64,000 bases of DNA from Variibacter sp. Its GTDB lineage: Bacteria; Pseudomonadota; Alphaproteobacteria; Rhizobiales; Xanthobacteraceae. The notes under the pieces are model-generated. The model ran no database searches and was not told the origin of the DNA. It worked only from the letters and a program-made list of their open reading frames with translations. Made by a program: the position numbers and the translations under genes. The DNA lies in NCBI GenBank assembly GCA_019689555.1, contig JADGHE010000002.1, forward strand, positions 59,517 through 123,516, given 5' to 3'. Positions 27,121 to 37,987 of this stretch are shown in pieces; position 1 is the first letter of the stretch, and each line of letters opens with the position of its first letter.

Positions 27121-27720
27121 ATGCCGTTCCGCGTCTCCGGTAAGAACATGGACATCGGTGAGGCCCTGCGCGAGCGCATCACGGTGCGCGTCGCGGAAGC
27201 CCTGGAGAAATACTTCCATGATGCCCCGGTCGGGCACGTGACCGTCTCGCGCGACGGGTTCGGCTATCGCACCGATTGCGCCCTCCATCTGCCGTCCGGC
27301 ATCACGCTTCAGGCGGAAGCGATGGCCGCGGACGCCTACGCGAGCGCGGATCTCGCGGCGCTGCGCATCGAAAAGCGGCTGCGGCGCTACAAGCGCCGGC
27401 TCCGGGACCACCAGGCGGGCCGCGGCGACGGCGCGGGCGGGCCGCTGCCGGTCGAAGCGGCGAGCTACGTCATTGCGGCGCCGGAGCTGGACGGCGAGGA
27501 GGAGGTGACCGACTTCCACCCGGTCATCATCGCCGAATCGACGACGGCGCTCAAAAGCCTTTCAGTCAGCGAGGCGGTCATGGAACTCGATCTTACGGGC
27601 GCGCCCGTCATCGTCTTTCGCCATGCCGGGCAGGGGCGCATCAACGTGGTCTACCGGCGCTCCGACGGCAATATCGGCTGGATCGACCCGCCCGCGGCGG
27701 GCGGGGAGAACGGCCATTGA
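27121..27720 (+). CDS. hpf: Ribosome hibernation promoting factor, long form
   Basis: 199 aa. The N-terminal S30AE domain (residues 1-100, FRVSGKNMDIGEALRERI) blocks the decoding and mRNA channel. A linker of about 35 residues leads to the C-terminal dimerisation domain (about 140-195; VIIAESTTALKSLSVSEAVMEL, GAPVIVFRH). This long-form architecture promotes 100S dimers. The start has an AAAGGAGCGAG site. It is the gene immediately after rpoN (69 bp) and before ptsN. Confidence 0.94.
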   Translation: MPFRVSGKNMDIGEALRERITVRVAEALEKYFHDAPVGHVTVSRDGFGYRTDCALHLPSGITLQAEAMAADAYASADLAALRIEKRLRRYKRRLRDHQAGRGDGAGGPLPVEAASYVIAAPELDGEEEVTDFHPVIIAESTTALKSLSVSEAVMELDLTGAPVIVFRHAGQGRINVVYRRSDGNIGWIDPPAAGGENGH

Positions 27721-27896
27721 CGCATCGTCGGGCCCTCCCTATGGTCCGCCGCCTTTTGCCTTGCGGTCGCTCCCGCCGGAGCGGAGCGGCTGCCGGATTC
27801 CGGCATGGCTTTTGCCATGCGCCGCGCCGGGCTTGCGCCGATCCACGCCGGTGGGCCGCTGCGGCCCTTGCGCCAACCAGGTCTTCGAATTGATCG

Positions 27897-28355
27897 ATGC
27901 CCCTGAATGATCTCCTCACCCCGGCCGCCGTCATTCCTGCGCTGAAGGTCAACGGCAAGAAGCAGGCGCTGCAGGAGCTCGCGGCGAAGGCCGCCGAACT
28001 GACCGGGCAGAACGAGCGCGCGGTGCTGGAGGTGCTGATGCAGCGCGAGAAGCTCGGCTCGACCGGGATCGGCAACGGGATCGCCATCCCGCACGGCAAG
28101 CTGCCCAAGCTTCCGTCGATGTTCGGCCTGTTCGCCCGGCTCGCGCGGCCGATCGATTTCGAGGCGCTGGACAGTCAGCCGGTCGACCTGATCTTCCTCC
28201 TGCTCGCGCCGGAGGGCGCGGGCGCCGACCATCTGAAGGCGCTCGCGCGCGTCGCCCGGCTTCTGCGCGAGCCGGACGTCGCGCGCAAGCTGCGCGAGTC
28301 GGAGGACGCCGCCGCGCTTTACGCGGTGCTGACCCTTGCACCGGTGAGCGGCTGA
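27897..28355 (+). CDS. ptsN: PTS nitrogen-regulatory protein EIIA-Ntr
   Basis: 152 aa EIIA of the fructose/mannitol type without a transport EIIB or EIIC partner. The phosphorylatable His66 lies in GIGNGIAIPHGK. It is the output of the regulatory Ntr phosphotransferase chain (PtsP-NPr-EIIA), which adjusts potassium, nitrogen and carbon metabolism. It follows hpf after 176 bp in which I saw no gene. It converges with the DUF1150 gene (36 bp between stops). Confidence 0.93.
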   Translation: MPLNDLLTPAAVIPALKVNGKKQALQELAAKAAELTGQNERAVLEVLMQREKLGSTGIGNGIAIPHGKLPKLPSMFGLFARLARPIDFEALDSQPVDLIFLLLAPEGAGADHLKALARVARLLREPDVARKLRESEDAAALYAVLTLAPVSG

Positions 28356-28391
28356 GGCGGGGGGAAGGGCGCGGGCCGGGCGGCCCGGCGG

Positions 28392-28637
28392 TCAGTGCAC
28401 GCTGACCGTTTCGAGTTCGTGCGTGATGGCGCCCGCTACGGCCGCTTCGCGGCTGTCGGTCACCATGATCGGCGTGCCATCGGCGGAGTGGAGCACGTAA
28501 AGCTGCATGCCCGGCGCGAGCTGCGGCGCATGCGGAAAGAGCCCTTTCACGTCCTCGGAGCGGATCGCCCTCACATAGGCGATGCGGCCACCGCCGAGGT
28601 GCGCCAACGCTTCGGGAGAGAGAACTGTCGAACTCAT
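28392..28637 (-). CDS. DUF1150 family protein
   Basis: 81 aa. Small conserved alphaproteobacterial protein of unknown function, recognised by LSPEALAHLGGGRIAYVR, SADGTPIMVTDSREAA and the terminal HELETVSVH. The ATG at 28637 has an AAGGAG site and gives the normal family length. An upstream ATG at 28694 overlaps the hsp20 stop (TGATG) and would add 19 acidic residues, so coupled translation of a longer form is possible. Its constant place beside hsp20 suggests a stress-related role (inference). Confidence 0.85.
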   Translation of the reverse strand: MSSTVLSPEALAHLGGGRIAYVRAIRSEDVKGLFPHAPQLAPGMQLYVLHSADGTPIMVTDSREAAVAGAITHELETVSVH

Positions 28638-28693
28638 CGCCTCGACTCCTTCTTCTTGGCTATCGTCGATCGAGTCCGGACTTTCAGGCGACA

Positions 28694-29119
28694 TCACGCC
28701 TTCTGTTTGATCTCGATCGTGCGCACCACGCGCTCGGGCTCCGGGCGCGCGAGATCGATCGAGAGCAGACCATGGTCGAGATTCGCGCACAGGACGTCCA
28801 TGCCGTCAGCGAGTACGAACGTCCGTTGGAACTGCCGCGCGGCGATGCCGCGGTGCAGATACTGCCGGCGCTTGTCGTCCTGCTGGCGCCCTCGGATGAC
28901 GAGCTGATTCTCTTCGATCGTGACGTCGAGCTGGTCCCGTGTGAAACCGGCGACCGCGAGCGTGATGCGCAACCGCTCCGGATGCTGCTCATCGCGCGGC
29001 AGGCGCTCGACATTGTAGGGGGGATAACCGTCGGCGGCCTTGGCGACGCGATCGAGCGCCCGCTCGATTTCGTCAAAGCCGAGGAGAAACGGGCTCGAAA
29101 ACGAGGGAACTCTGGACAT
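28694..29119 (-). CDS. Small heat shock protein, Hsp20/IbpA family
   Basis: 141 aa alpha-crystallin-type holdase that keeps unfolding proteins soluble during stress. The N-terminal arm begins MSRVPSFSSPFLLGFDEIER. The alpha-crystallin domain covers about residues 35-125 (YPPYNVERL, LAVAGFTRDQLDV, GIAARQFQRTF, GLLSIDLARPEPE). The ATG at 29119 is chosen over an upstream one at 29212 because it matches the IbpA N-terminus. A heat-shock-type promoter (29211-29239) and a hairpin covering the ribosome site (29122-29149) lie upstream. The stop overlaps a possible start of the DUF1150 gene. Confidence 0.93.
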   Translation of the reverse strand: MSRVPSFSSPFLLGFDEIERALDRVAKAADGYPPYNVERLPRDEQHPERLRITLAVAGFTRDQLDVTIEENQLVIRGRQQDDKRRQYLHRGIAARQFQRTFVLADGMDVLCANLDHGLLSIDLARPEPERVVRTIEIKQKA

Positions 29120-29121
29120 GG

Positions 29122-29149
29122 TCAAAGCCCTTGGCTCAAGCGACTTTGA
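29122..29149 (-). promoter_or_regulatory. Hairpin sequestering the hsp20 ribosome site (candidate RNA thermometer)
   Basis: In the mRNA sense, TCAAAG (29149-29144) pairs with CTTTGA (29127-29122), and CTTG (29140-29137) pairs with CAAG (29133-29130). The stems are separated by a TCG/GG internal loop and closed by a 3-base loop. The only ribosome-site-like sequence, CAAGGG, is inside the stem, three bases before the ATG. This is short and imperfect, as expected of a melting thermosensor. It does not match the longer ROSE consensus I know. Confidence 0.5.
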
Positions 29150-29210
29150 TGGGGCCCCAGAAGGCACCCCGGGCGGCCGGTCCGGCCTTCGCCGGGCCCG
29201 CCGCGCTCCC

Positions 29211-29239
29211 ATATGGGACGGAGCTGAAAAGTCTGCAAG
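29211..29239 (-). promoter_or_regulatory. Sigma-32 (RpoH)-type promoter of hsp20
   Basis: On the minus strand CTTGCAG (29239-29233) and CCCATAT (29217-29211) are 15 bases apart, close to the heat-shock consensus. Transcription would start near 29204, giving a 5' leader of about 85 nt that contains the hairpin at 29122-29149. Confidence 0.55.
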
Positions 29240-29272
29240 CCCGCAAGCGGCGTCCTTGAGGGCGCCCGCCGG

Positions 29273-30334
<1,062 letters not shown>

Positions 30335-30473
30335 CGACTGTCCCCGCCTTCCTCTTTCGCCTCCGCCCGCGCGCGCTCCAGGGCCGGGCCGCGCGCGGGC
30401 CCCCCGGCCCTGGAGCTGTGCGCCCAAGGCCGGCGCGTGCCCCAAACGCCCGCAAGCCAGGCCGGCCGGCGCA

Positions 30474-31322
30474 TCACTTCTCCGTCTCGACGAGCCCGCG
30501 GACGAACAGCTTCTGCATGAGGATCACGACCGCCACCGGCGGCAGCATGGCGAGCATCGCGGTCGCCATCACGAGCTGCCACTCGGTGAGCGCGTCGGAG
30601 GTCACGATCATCTTCTTGATGCCGATGACGATCGTCTGCATGTCGTCGCGCGTGGTGATGAGCAGGGGCCACAGGTACTGGTTCCAGCCGTAGATGAACA
30701 GGATCACGAACAGAGCCGCCATGTTGGTGCGCGACAGCGGCAGCAGCGTATCCTTGAAGAAACGGAAGGGGCCGGCGCCGTCGATGCGGGAGGCCTCCAC
30801 GAGCTCGTCCGGCACCGTGAGGAAGAACTGGCGGAAGAGCAGCGTCGCCGTGGCGGAGGCGACGAGCGGGAGCGTGAGGCCCGCATAGGTATCGAGCAGT
30901 TGCAGGTCGGCCGCGACTTTGTAGGTCGGGTAGATGCGGACCTCGACCGGCAGCATCAGCGTGACGAAGATCAGCCAGAACGCCGCCATGCGGAACGGGA
31001 AGCGGAAATAGACGATCGCATAGGCGGAGACGATGGAGATCGCGATCTTGCCGAGCGCAATGCCGAGCGCCATGACCAGGCTGTTGAGAAGCATGGTGCC
31101 GACCGGCTCCCGCGTCGTCCCCGTCGTGCCGACGAAGATCGCCCGATAGTAGTTTTCGAGGAAGTAAGGCCCCGGGGTCAGCGGCATCTGGCCGTTGGCG
31201 ATGATGGCCGGCTCGTGGGTCGAGGCGACGAAGGCGAGATAGACCGGAAAGGCGACGATGGCGATTCCGACCCACAGGATGAGGTGAGGCAGCAGGTTCT
31301 CGAAGCGGCGCCGTTCGGCCAT
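30474..31322 (-). CDS. ugpE: sn-glycerol-3-phosphate ABC transporter permease UgpE
   Basis: 282 aa, six-helix permease, the same size as E. coli UgpE (281 aa). The EAA loop appears as [24 protein letters not shown]. The start [16 protein letters not shown] at 31322 follows the stop of a 64-codon frame that fills the gap to ugpA (31328-31522). In most ugp operons ugpA and ugpE almost touch, so the gap is unusual. Confidence 0.92.
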   Translation of the reverse strand: MAERRRFENLLPHLILWVGIAIVAFPVYLAFVASTHEPAIIANGQMPLTPGPYFLENYYRAIFVGTTGTTREPVGTMLLNSLVMALGIALGKIAISIVSAYAIVYFRFPFRMAAFWLIFVTLMLPVEVRIYPTYKVAADLQLLDTYAGLTLPLVASATATLLFRQFFLTVPDELVEASRIDGAGPFRFFKDTLLPLSRTNMAALFVILFIYGWNQYLWPLLITTRDDMQTIVIGIKKMIVTSDALTEWQLVMATAMLAMLPPVAVVILMQKLFVRGLVETEK

Positions 31323-31327
31323 CGCCG

Positions 31328-31522
31328 TCAATCCCACATCCGACCGTCCTTGAGCACGTTCGCGAGCCCCTCGCCGCAGAGCGCAAAGAGCTTCTCGCCC
31401 TTCTGCGGGCTCGCGCGCCGCGCGTCGCTCCCAACGCCGCTCGGGGTCAAATGCGCGAAGCCGAGGCCGCACAAGGATGTCGATGCGGCCATGACAGGAA
31501 TCGCGGGCGCGGAGGCGGGCAT
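31328..31522 (-). CDS. 64-codon reading frame exactly filling the ugpA-ugpE gap
   Basis: The ATG overlaps the ugpA stop as TGATG (31524-31520). The frame runs 64 codons to a stop five bases before the ugpE ATG. The product is [20 protein letters not shown] and onward, with a middle part (HLTPSGVGSDARRASPQKGE) like the translation of GC-rich palindromic intergenic repeats. It may be a repeat inserted between the two permease genes that kept an open frame and so preserved coupling. A real small protein is less likely, and I know no homologue. Confidence 0.3.
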   Translation of the reverse strand: MPASAPAIPVMAASTSLCGLGFAHLTPSGVGSDARRASPQKGEKLFALCGEGLANVLKDGRMWD

Positions 31523-32403
31523 CAGTAGGTCACCCTGCGTTCGATGTAGCGGAACTGAACGGCGGTCAGCGCGATCACGATGACCATCAGAATGACCGAC
31601 TGCGCCGCCGATCCGCCGAGGTCGCCGCCGAGCCGGCCGTCCTGATAGACCTTGTAGACGAGCGTCTCCGTCGCCTTCGAGGGGCCGCCGCCGGTCATGG
31701 CGTCGATGATGCCGAACGTGTCGAAGAACGCATAGACGATGTTCACGACGAGCAGGAAGAACGTCGTCGGCGACAGCAGGGGGAAGACGATGGTCCAGAA
31801 CCGGCGCACCGGCCGTGCGCCGTCGATCGCCGCGGCTTCGATCACGCTTTTCGGGATGGCCTGCAGCCCGGCCAGGAAGAACAGGAAGTTGTAGGAAATC
31901 TGCTTCCAGGCGGCCGCCATGATGACGAGGATCATGGCGTGCGTTCCGTCGAGCAGCGGGTTCCAGTCGACGCCGAGCGTGCGAAGCCCCCGCGCGAGAA
32001 TGCCGAGCGACGGCTGAAACATGAAGATCCACAACACGCCCGCGACCGCCGGCGCGACGGCATAAGGCCAGATCAGGAGCGTGCGATAGGCGGTCGCGCC
32101 GCGCAGAGGCTTGTCCGCCATCACGGCGAGCAGCAGCGCGATGCTGAGCGAGAGGGCGGAGACCGCCGCCGAAAACACGAACGTCACAACTATGGTATTG
32201 TAATAGGCGGGGTCGGAGAACAGCGCGCGATAGTTCTCGAACCAGACGAACCGCGTGGAGAGGCCGAACGCGTCCTGCAGCAGGAACGACTGCCACACCG
32301 CCTGGCTCGCCGGCCAGTAGAAGAAGACGAGGGTCACCGCGATCTGCGGCGCGAGCAGCAGATACGGGAGCAGGCGATGGCCGAAGACCGCGCGCTTCTG
32401 CAT
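31522..32403 (-). CDS. ugpA: sn-glycerol-3-phosphate ABC transporter permease UgpA
   Basis: 293 aa, standard length. Six hydrophobic helices; the EAA loop appears as [25 protein letters not shown]. The N-terminus [20 protein letters not shown] is typical of UgpA. It forms the channel with UgpE. It lies 134 bp after ugpB and is coupled through TGATG to the small frame before ugpE. Confidence 0.93.
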   Translation of the reverse strand: MQKRAVFGHRLLPYLLLAPQIAVTLVFFYWPASQAVWQSFLLQDAFGLSTRFVWFENYRALFSDPAYYNTIVVTFVFSAAVSALSLSIALLLAVMADKPLRGATAYRTLLIWPYAVAPAVAGVLWIFMFQPSLGILARGLRTLGVDWNPLLDGTHAMILVIMAAAWKQISYNFLFFLAGLQAIPKSVIEAAAIDGARPVRRFWTIVFPLLSPTTFFLLVVNIVYAFFDTFGIIDAMTGGGPSKATETLVYKVYQDGRLGGDLGGSAAQSVILMVIVIALTAVQFRYIERRVTY

Positions 32404-32537
32404 GGGTATGCCCCGGCTTCCGAAGGCGGCGCGAGGCCGGTCAGCCCGCCGCCGCTCCGGAGCTTCGCTCGTGTCGGCAATCCGTGGGGCGGCGGCTCAT
32501 GCTCCGCTGCGCCGCGCCGAGGCCACGGCACCCCTTC

Positions 32538-33857
32538 TCAGCGGGCCACCTGCCGCTCGAACTGACGCAGCATGGCGTTGCCGCGCGAGACGGCGGCGTC
32601 GAGCGCCTCCTTGGCGGACTTCTTGCCCGCGAGCGCGGCCTCGATCTCCTCCGCCCACACGTCGCGCATGCGCACCATGTCGCCGAGGCGCAGGCCGCGG
32701 GAGTTCTCGGTCGGCTCCTTGTTGGTCAGCTCGAGCAGCGGCGTCTCGAGATAGGGGAACTCCTTATAGTACCCCGACTCCTTGGTCTTGGCATAGGCGG
32801 CCTTGGTGATCGGCAGATAGCCGGAGGCCTTGTGCACCTCGACCTGGCGATCGGTGTCGGAGAGGAAGGCGAAGAACTTGGCGACGCCCTTGTACTCCTC
32901 GGGCTTCTTGCCGCCCATCACCCACAGCGAGGCGCCGCCGATGATCGAGTTCTGCGGCGCGCCCGGCACGTCGGGATAGTAGGGCATCGGGGCGTTCGCG
33001 AAGTCGAACTTCGCGTTCGCCCGGACGTTGCCGAAGAACGCCGAGGAGGTGAGGAAGATCGGGCATTCGCCCGCGGTGAAGCGGCCTTCGCCGGTGTTGG
33101 TGCGCCCCGAATAGTCGTAGGTCTTGTCCTTCTGCAGGTCGATGAGGTTCTGCAGGTGCCGCACGTGCAGCGGCGTGTTGAACTTGAGCTCGGTGTCGAA
33201 GCCGTCGAGGCCGTTGGCCTTGGTGGCGAGCGGCACATTGTGCCACGCCGAGAACTGCTCGATGTTGAGCCACGTCACCCACGCGGTCGAGAAGCCGCAC
33301 GTGTCGAAGCCGGCCGCCTTGAGCTTCTTCGCGGCCTCGAACACCTCCGGCCAGGTCTTGGGCGGGGCGTCGGGGTTGAGGCCGGCCTTCCGGAAGGCGT
33401 CCCGGTTGATCCACATCACCGCGGAGGAGGAGTTGAAGGGAAACGAGAGCATCTCCCCCTTCGAGGTCGAGTAGTAGCCGGTGATCGCCGGCAGATAGGC
33501 CTGCGGATCGAACGGCTCGCCCGCCTCCTTCATCAGCTGATGAACGGGTTTCACCGCTCCGGTCGCCGCCATCATGGTCGCGGTGCCGACCTCGAACACC
33601 TGCAGGATGTGGGGCGCGTTGCCGGCGCGGAAGGCCGCAATGCCGGCGTTCATGGTGTCGATGTAGCTGCCCTTGTAGGTGGGAACGACCTTGTAGTCCT
33701 TCTGCGCGGCGTTGAAGTCTTCCGCCAGCTTGACGACGACGCTGTTGTTGGCGCCGGTCATGGCGTGCCACCACTGGATTTCGATGGCGGCCGGCGCCGC
33801 ACTCGCCGACAGAATGAGGGCCGCCGCAGCCGCCCCCACGACTCTACGAACGGGCAT
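32538..33857 (-). CDS. ugpB: sn-glycerol-3-phosphate ABC transporter substrate-binding protein UgpB
   Basis: 439 aa periplasmic protein that binds glycerol-3-phosphate and glycerophosphodiesters for UgpAEC. The signal peptide ends near residue 23 (ALILSASAAPAA), followed by IEIQWWHAMTGANN, the UgpB hallmark. Further family blocks are FPFNSSSAVMWINRDAF, GFSTAWVTWLNIEQFSAWHN and NSIIGGASLWVMGGKK. The start has a GAGGAG site. It is the first gene of the operon; such operons often respond to phosphate limitation, but I could not identify a Pho box. Confidence 0.95.
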   Translation of the reverse strand: MPVRRVVGAAAAALILSASAAPAAIEIQWWHAMTGANNSVVVKLAEDFNAAQKDYKVVPTYKGSYIDTMNAGIAAFRAGNAPHILQVFEVGTATMMAATGAVKPVHQLMKEAGEPFDPQAYLPAITGYYSTSKGEMLSFPFNSSSAVMWINRDAFRKAGLNPDAPPKTWPEVFEAAKKLKAAGFDTCGFSTAWVTWLNIEQFSAWHNVPLATKANGLDGFDTELKFNTPLHVRHLQNLIDLQKDKTYDYSGRTNTGEGRFTAGECPIFLTSSAFFGNVRANAKFDFANAPMPYYPDVPGAPQNSIIGGASLWVMGGKKPEEYKGVAKFFAFLSDTDRQVEVHKASGYLPITKAAYAKTKESGYYKEFPYLETPLLELTNKEPTENSRGLRLGDMVRMRDVWAEEIEAALAGKKSAKEALDAAVSRGNAMLRQFERQVAR

Positions 33858-34033
33858 GTTCCGTCTCCTCTGGTGTCCTCCCGCGGACGTGCGCGGACCC
33901 GAAATCGGCTAGCAGCCGCCGGCAACGATTCCGTGACGCCCCGGCGTCATTGTACGCGGGGCGTTCGGCGTCGCGAAAGGGGCGTTCCCGCCGCGCCGCC
34001 GGCTGCGCCCCGCGGCGCGATCGGGCTTTGCCC

Positions 34034-34813
34034 TTAGCGCGCGAGATGGCGCACCTCGTTGAGCACGAGGTTGCCGAGGCGCTTGGCGCGGTTGCGCAGA
34101 AAGTGCAGCAGGCCGGAATCGACGAAATAGGTGAGCAGAATGCTGTCGCGCGACTTGACTTCGGGGCCCACGGCGTCGGCCGAGTGCCAGCTGATGTCGT
34201 TGACGGCGAAGGCATAGCCGCTGTTCGGCACGAAGCGCATCTTGCGCGCGACCGTGAAGCTGCCGTCCGGCTGGCGGGCGTTCATGATGGTGCCGATATC
34301 GGCGTGCGCATCGTCCGGCGGCAGGTAGAGCTGGACCGTGATGCCCTTCCAGTGCGTGTCGGTATGCGGCGGGATGCGGTAGCCGGCCGTATCGCGGGTG
34401 AGCACCGGGATCGGGTACATCTTCACCTGCGCGTAGCCGTCGCCGAAGCGGCGTCGCAGACCGGGGGCGAGCCTGCGCACGAAGGCCGCCTGCACCTCGG
34501 GCGAGCGGAGCGCCCGGCCGACGACGTCCCACACTGGGCGTTTCTCCTCCGAAAGGCGGCGGATGTATTCGGGAAAGAGGTCGATCTTCACCCGCGTCGC
34601 GCTGCCGTCCGGCCTGATGTTCTCGTTGTGCCGGCCCGGGAGGGCGCGATAGTCCGCCGCGCTCGGCATCGCGCGCAGCATCTCGGCGTAGATGGACTCT
34701 GGAAAGATGCGGTCGAATGTCAGATGGCAGAACGGCTCATCGTAGACCTGCGCGGCGTCGACGGCCCCGACCACATGGTCGATGACCCGCGCAACGAGCT
34801 CCCCCCGCTCCAT
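34034..34813 (-). CDS. 2-oxoglutarate/Fe(II)-dependent oxygenase-like protein
   Basis: 259 aa with a double-stranded beta-helix core. The iron triad is His150 and Asp152 (IPPHTDTHWKG) plus His210 (ISWHSADAV), and Arg222 in KSRDSILLTYF would bind 2-oxoglutarate. These spacings fit the prolyl-4-hydroxylase-like branch, so hydroxylation of an unknown substrate is predicted. The ATG at 34813 has a GGAGGAT site. It stands alone between ugpB (176 bp) and tRNA-Ala. A sugar- or peptide-modifying role is equally possible. Confidence 0.75.
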   Translation of the reverse strand: MERGELVARVIDHVVGAVDAAQVYDEPFCHLTFDRIFPESIYAEMLRAMPSAADYRALPGRHNENIRPDGSATRVKIDLFPEYIRRLSEEKRPVWDVVGRALRSPEVQAAFVRRLAPGLRRRFGDGYAQVKMYPIPVLTRDTAGYRIPPHTDTHWKGITVQLYLPPDDAHADIGTIMNARQPDGSFTVARKMRFVPNSGYAFAVNDISWHSADAVGPEVKSRDSILLTYFVDSGLLHFLRNRAKRLGNLVLNEVRHLAR

Positions 34814-34940
34814 CGCCTATCCTCCGGCGCAGTGCGCATCCCGGCGGACGCCGCGCGATCGCCCGGGCGGGCGCGGCCCCGCCGGGCGTGAGAGTACACA
34901 AATGTCCGTGGAAGGGAAGTTGCGCCGAGGGGAGGGAGGT

Positions 34941-35016
<76 letters not shown>

Positions 35017-35121
35017 ACTTGCGGACGCGGCGTTGGGGGTCCGCATCCGTTGGATCGGCTGACGCCCTGGCGCGAAGCAGAGGGCGCGGCCGCCCTCTTG
35101 ATACACGTTTCGGCCGCGCTC

Positions 35122-35520
35122 TCAAGTCTCCTCTTCGTCTTCGATGTCGCCGCCGATGATGTCGGTCACATCATCGTCCTCGTCCTCGCTCGGCTCGAGG
35201 AAGGTATCGTCGGCATCCTCGAGGTCCTCGGCGAGATCCACGTCCGTATCGTCCTCCGCGACGTCGGCCACCACGGCCTTCGCGCCCACGGTCTCGGCGT
35301 CGGCCTCCTCGAGGGACACGAACTCGGCGCCGGGAACCTCGGCCAGTTCGACCTCTTCCGGCACGCCCGCATGGGCCTCGCCGCGCGCCCGCGTCGCCGG
35401 CGACTCGATCGGGACGATCTGCCCGGTGTAGGGCGAGATCACCGGATCCTTGTTGAGGTCATAGAACTTTCTGCCCGTAACGGGGCAGATGCGCTTGGTA
35501 CCAAGCTCGGGTTTCGCCAC
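35122..35520 (-). CDS. FYDLN acid domain protein (TIGR02300 family)
   Basis: 132 aa. The conserved N-terminal part reads KPELGTKRICPVTGRKFYDLNKDPVISPYTG and is followed by a very acidic tail of about 60 residues (DDTDVDLAEDLEDADD, EDEDDDVTD). The family is restricted to alphaproteobacteria and has no assigned function; the two-cysteine-like CP motif and acidic tail suggest binding to nucleic-acid-binding proteins or metals (inference). The GTG at 35520 has a GAGGAAG site and matches family starts. It diverges from aroA across 283 bp. Confidence 0.9.
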   Translation of the reverse strand: MAKPELGTKRICPVTGRKFYDLNKDPVISPYTGQIVPIESPATRARGEAHAGVPEEVELAEVPGAEFVSLEEADAETVGAKAVVADVAEDDTDVDLAEDLEDADDTFLEPSEDEDDDVTDIIGGDIEDEEET

Positions 35521-35752
35521 GAGAGCTTCCTCGAACGTCAGTGGAGTGAGCCATCCCTTGGCGGCTCGTAAGAACCCTGTCAATAGGCGCGCAAGGCACT
35601 GCCGCACAGGGCGAAGCCGCCAGCCCGGGGCATTGCATGCCCAAGAAGCGTCCGAGCCCCGCGCGCCCCGATGTGGGGGATTCGCGATCCCGCCGCAAGG
35701 CCCCGGCGCGGGAAAATCAGGCGCGGTGACGGCGCGGCTTCGCCCGTGCTAA

Positions 35753-37764
<2,012 letters not shown>

Positions 37765-37987
37765 GGTGCGCCTTGGGCGCGCCCCATTGCCATTGGCTCA
37801 AACCCATCGTAGCGTCGTCTCAGCTCTCGCACAGTCCCGGACACGCATCTTCGTCCCGACCGTTCGAATGATCGGGCCGGCCCGCCGGGAAGTTTCGGCG
37901 GCAGCTGAGGGGTCTACGGGGCCCTCGGCGCGAACGGTCAGGACGGCTCGCAACTCGAGCCGCCGGTCCCCCCGTTCAGGAGATTTC

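Noticed and set aside
35098..35125. TTGAGA-N16-TATCAA as the tRNA-Ala promoter
   Set aside because: Only moderately consensus-like, about 75 bp from the tRNA and overlapping the end of the FYDLN gene; mentioned with the tRNA but not listed as a feature.
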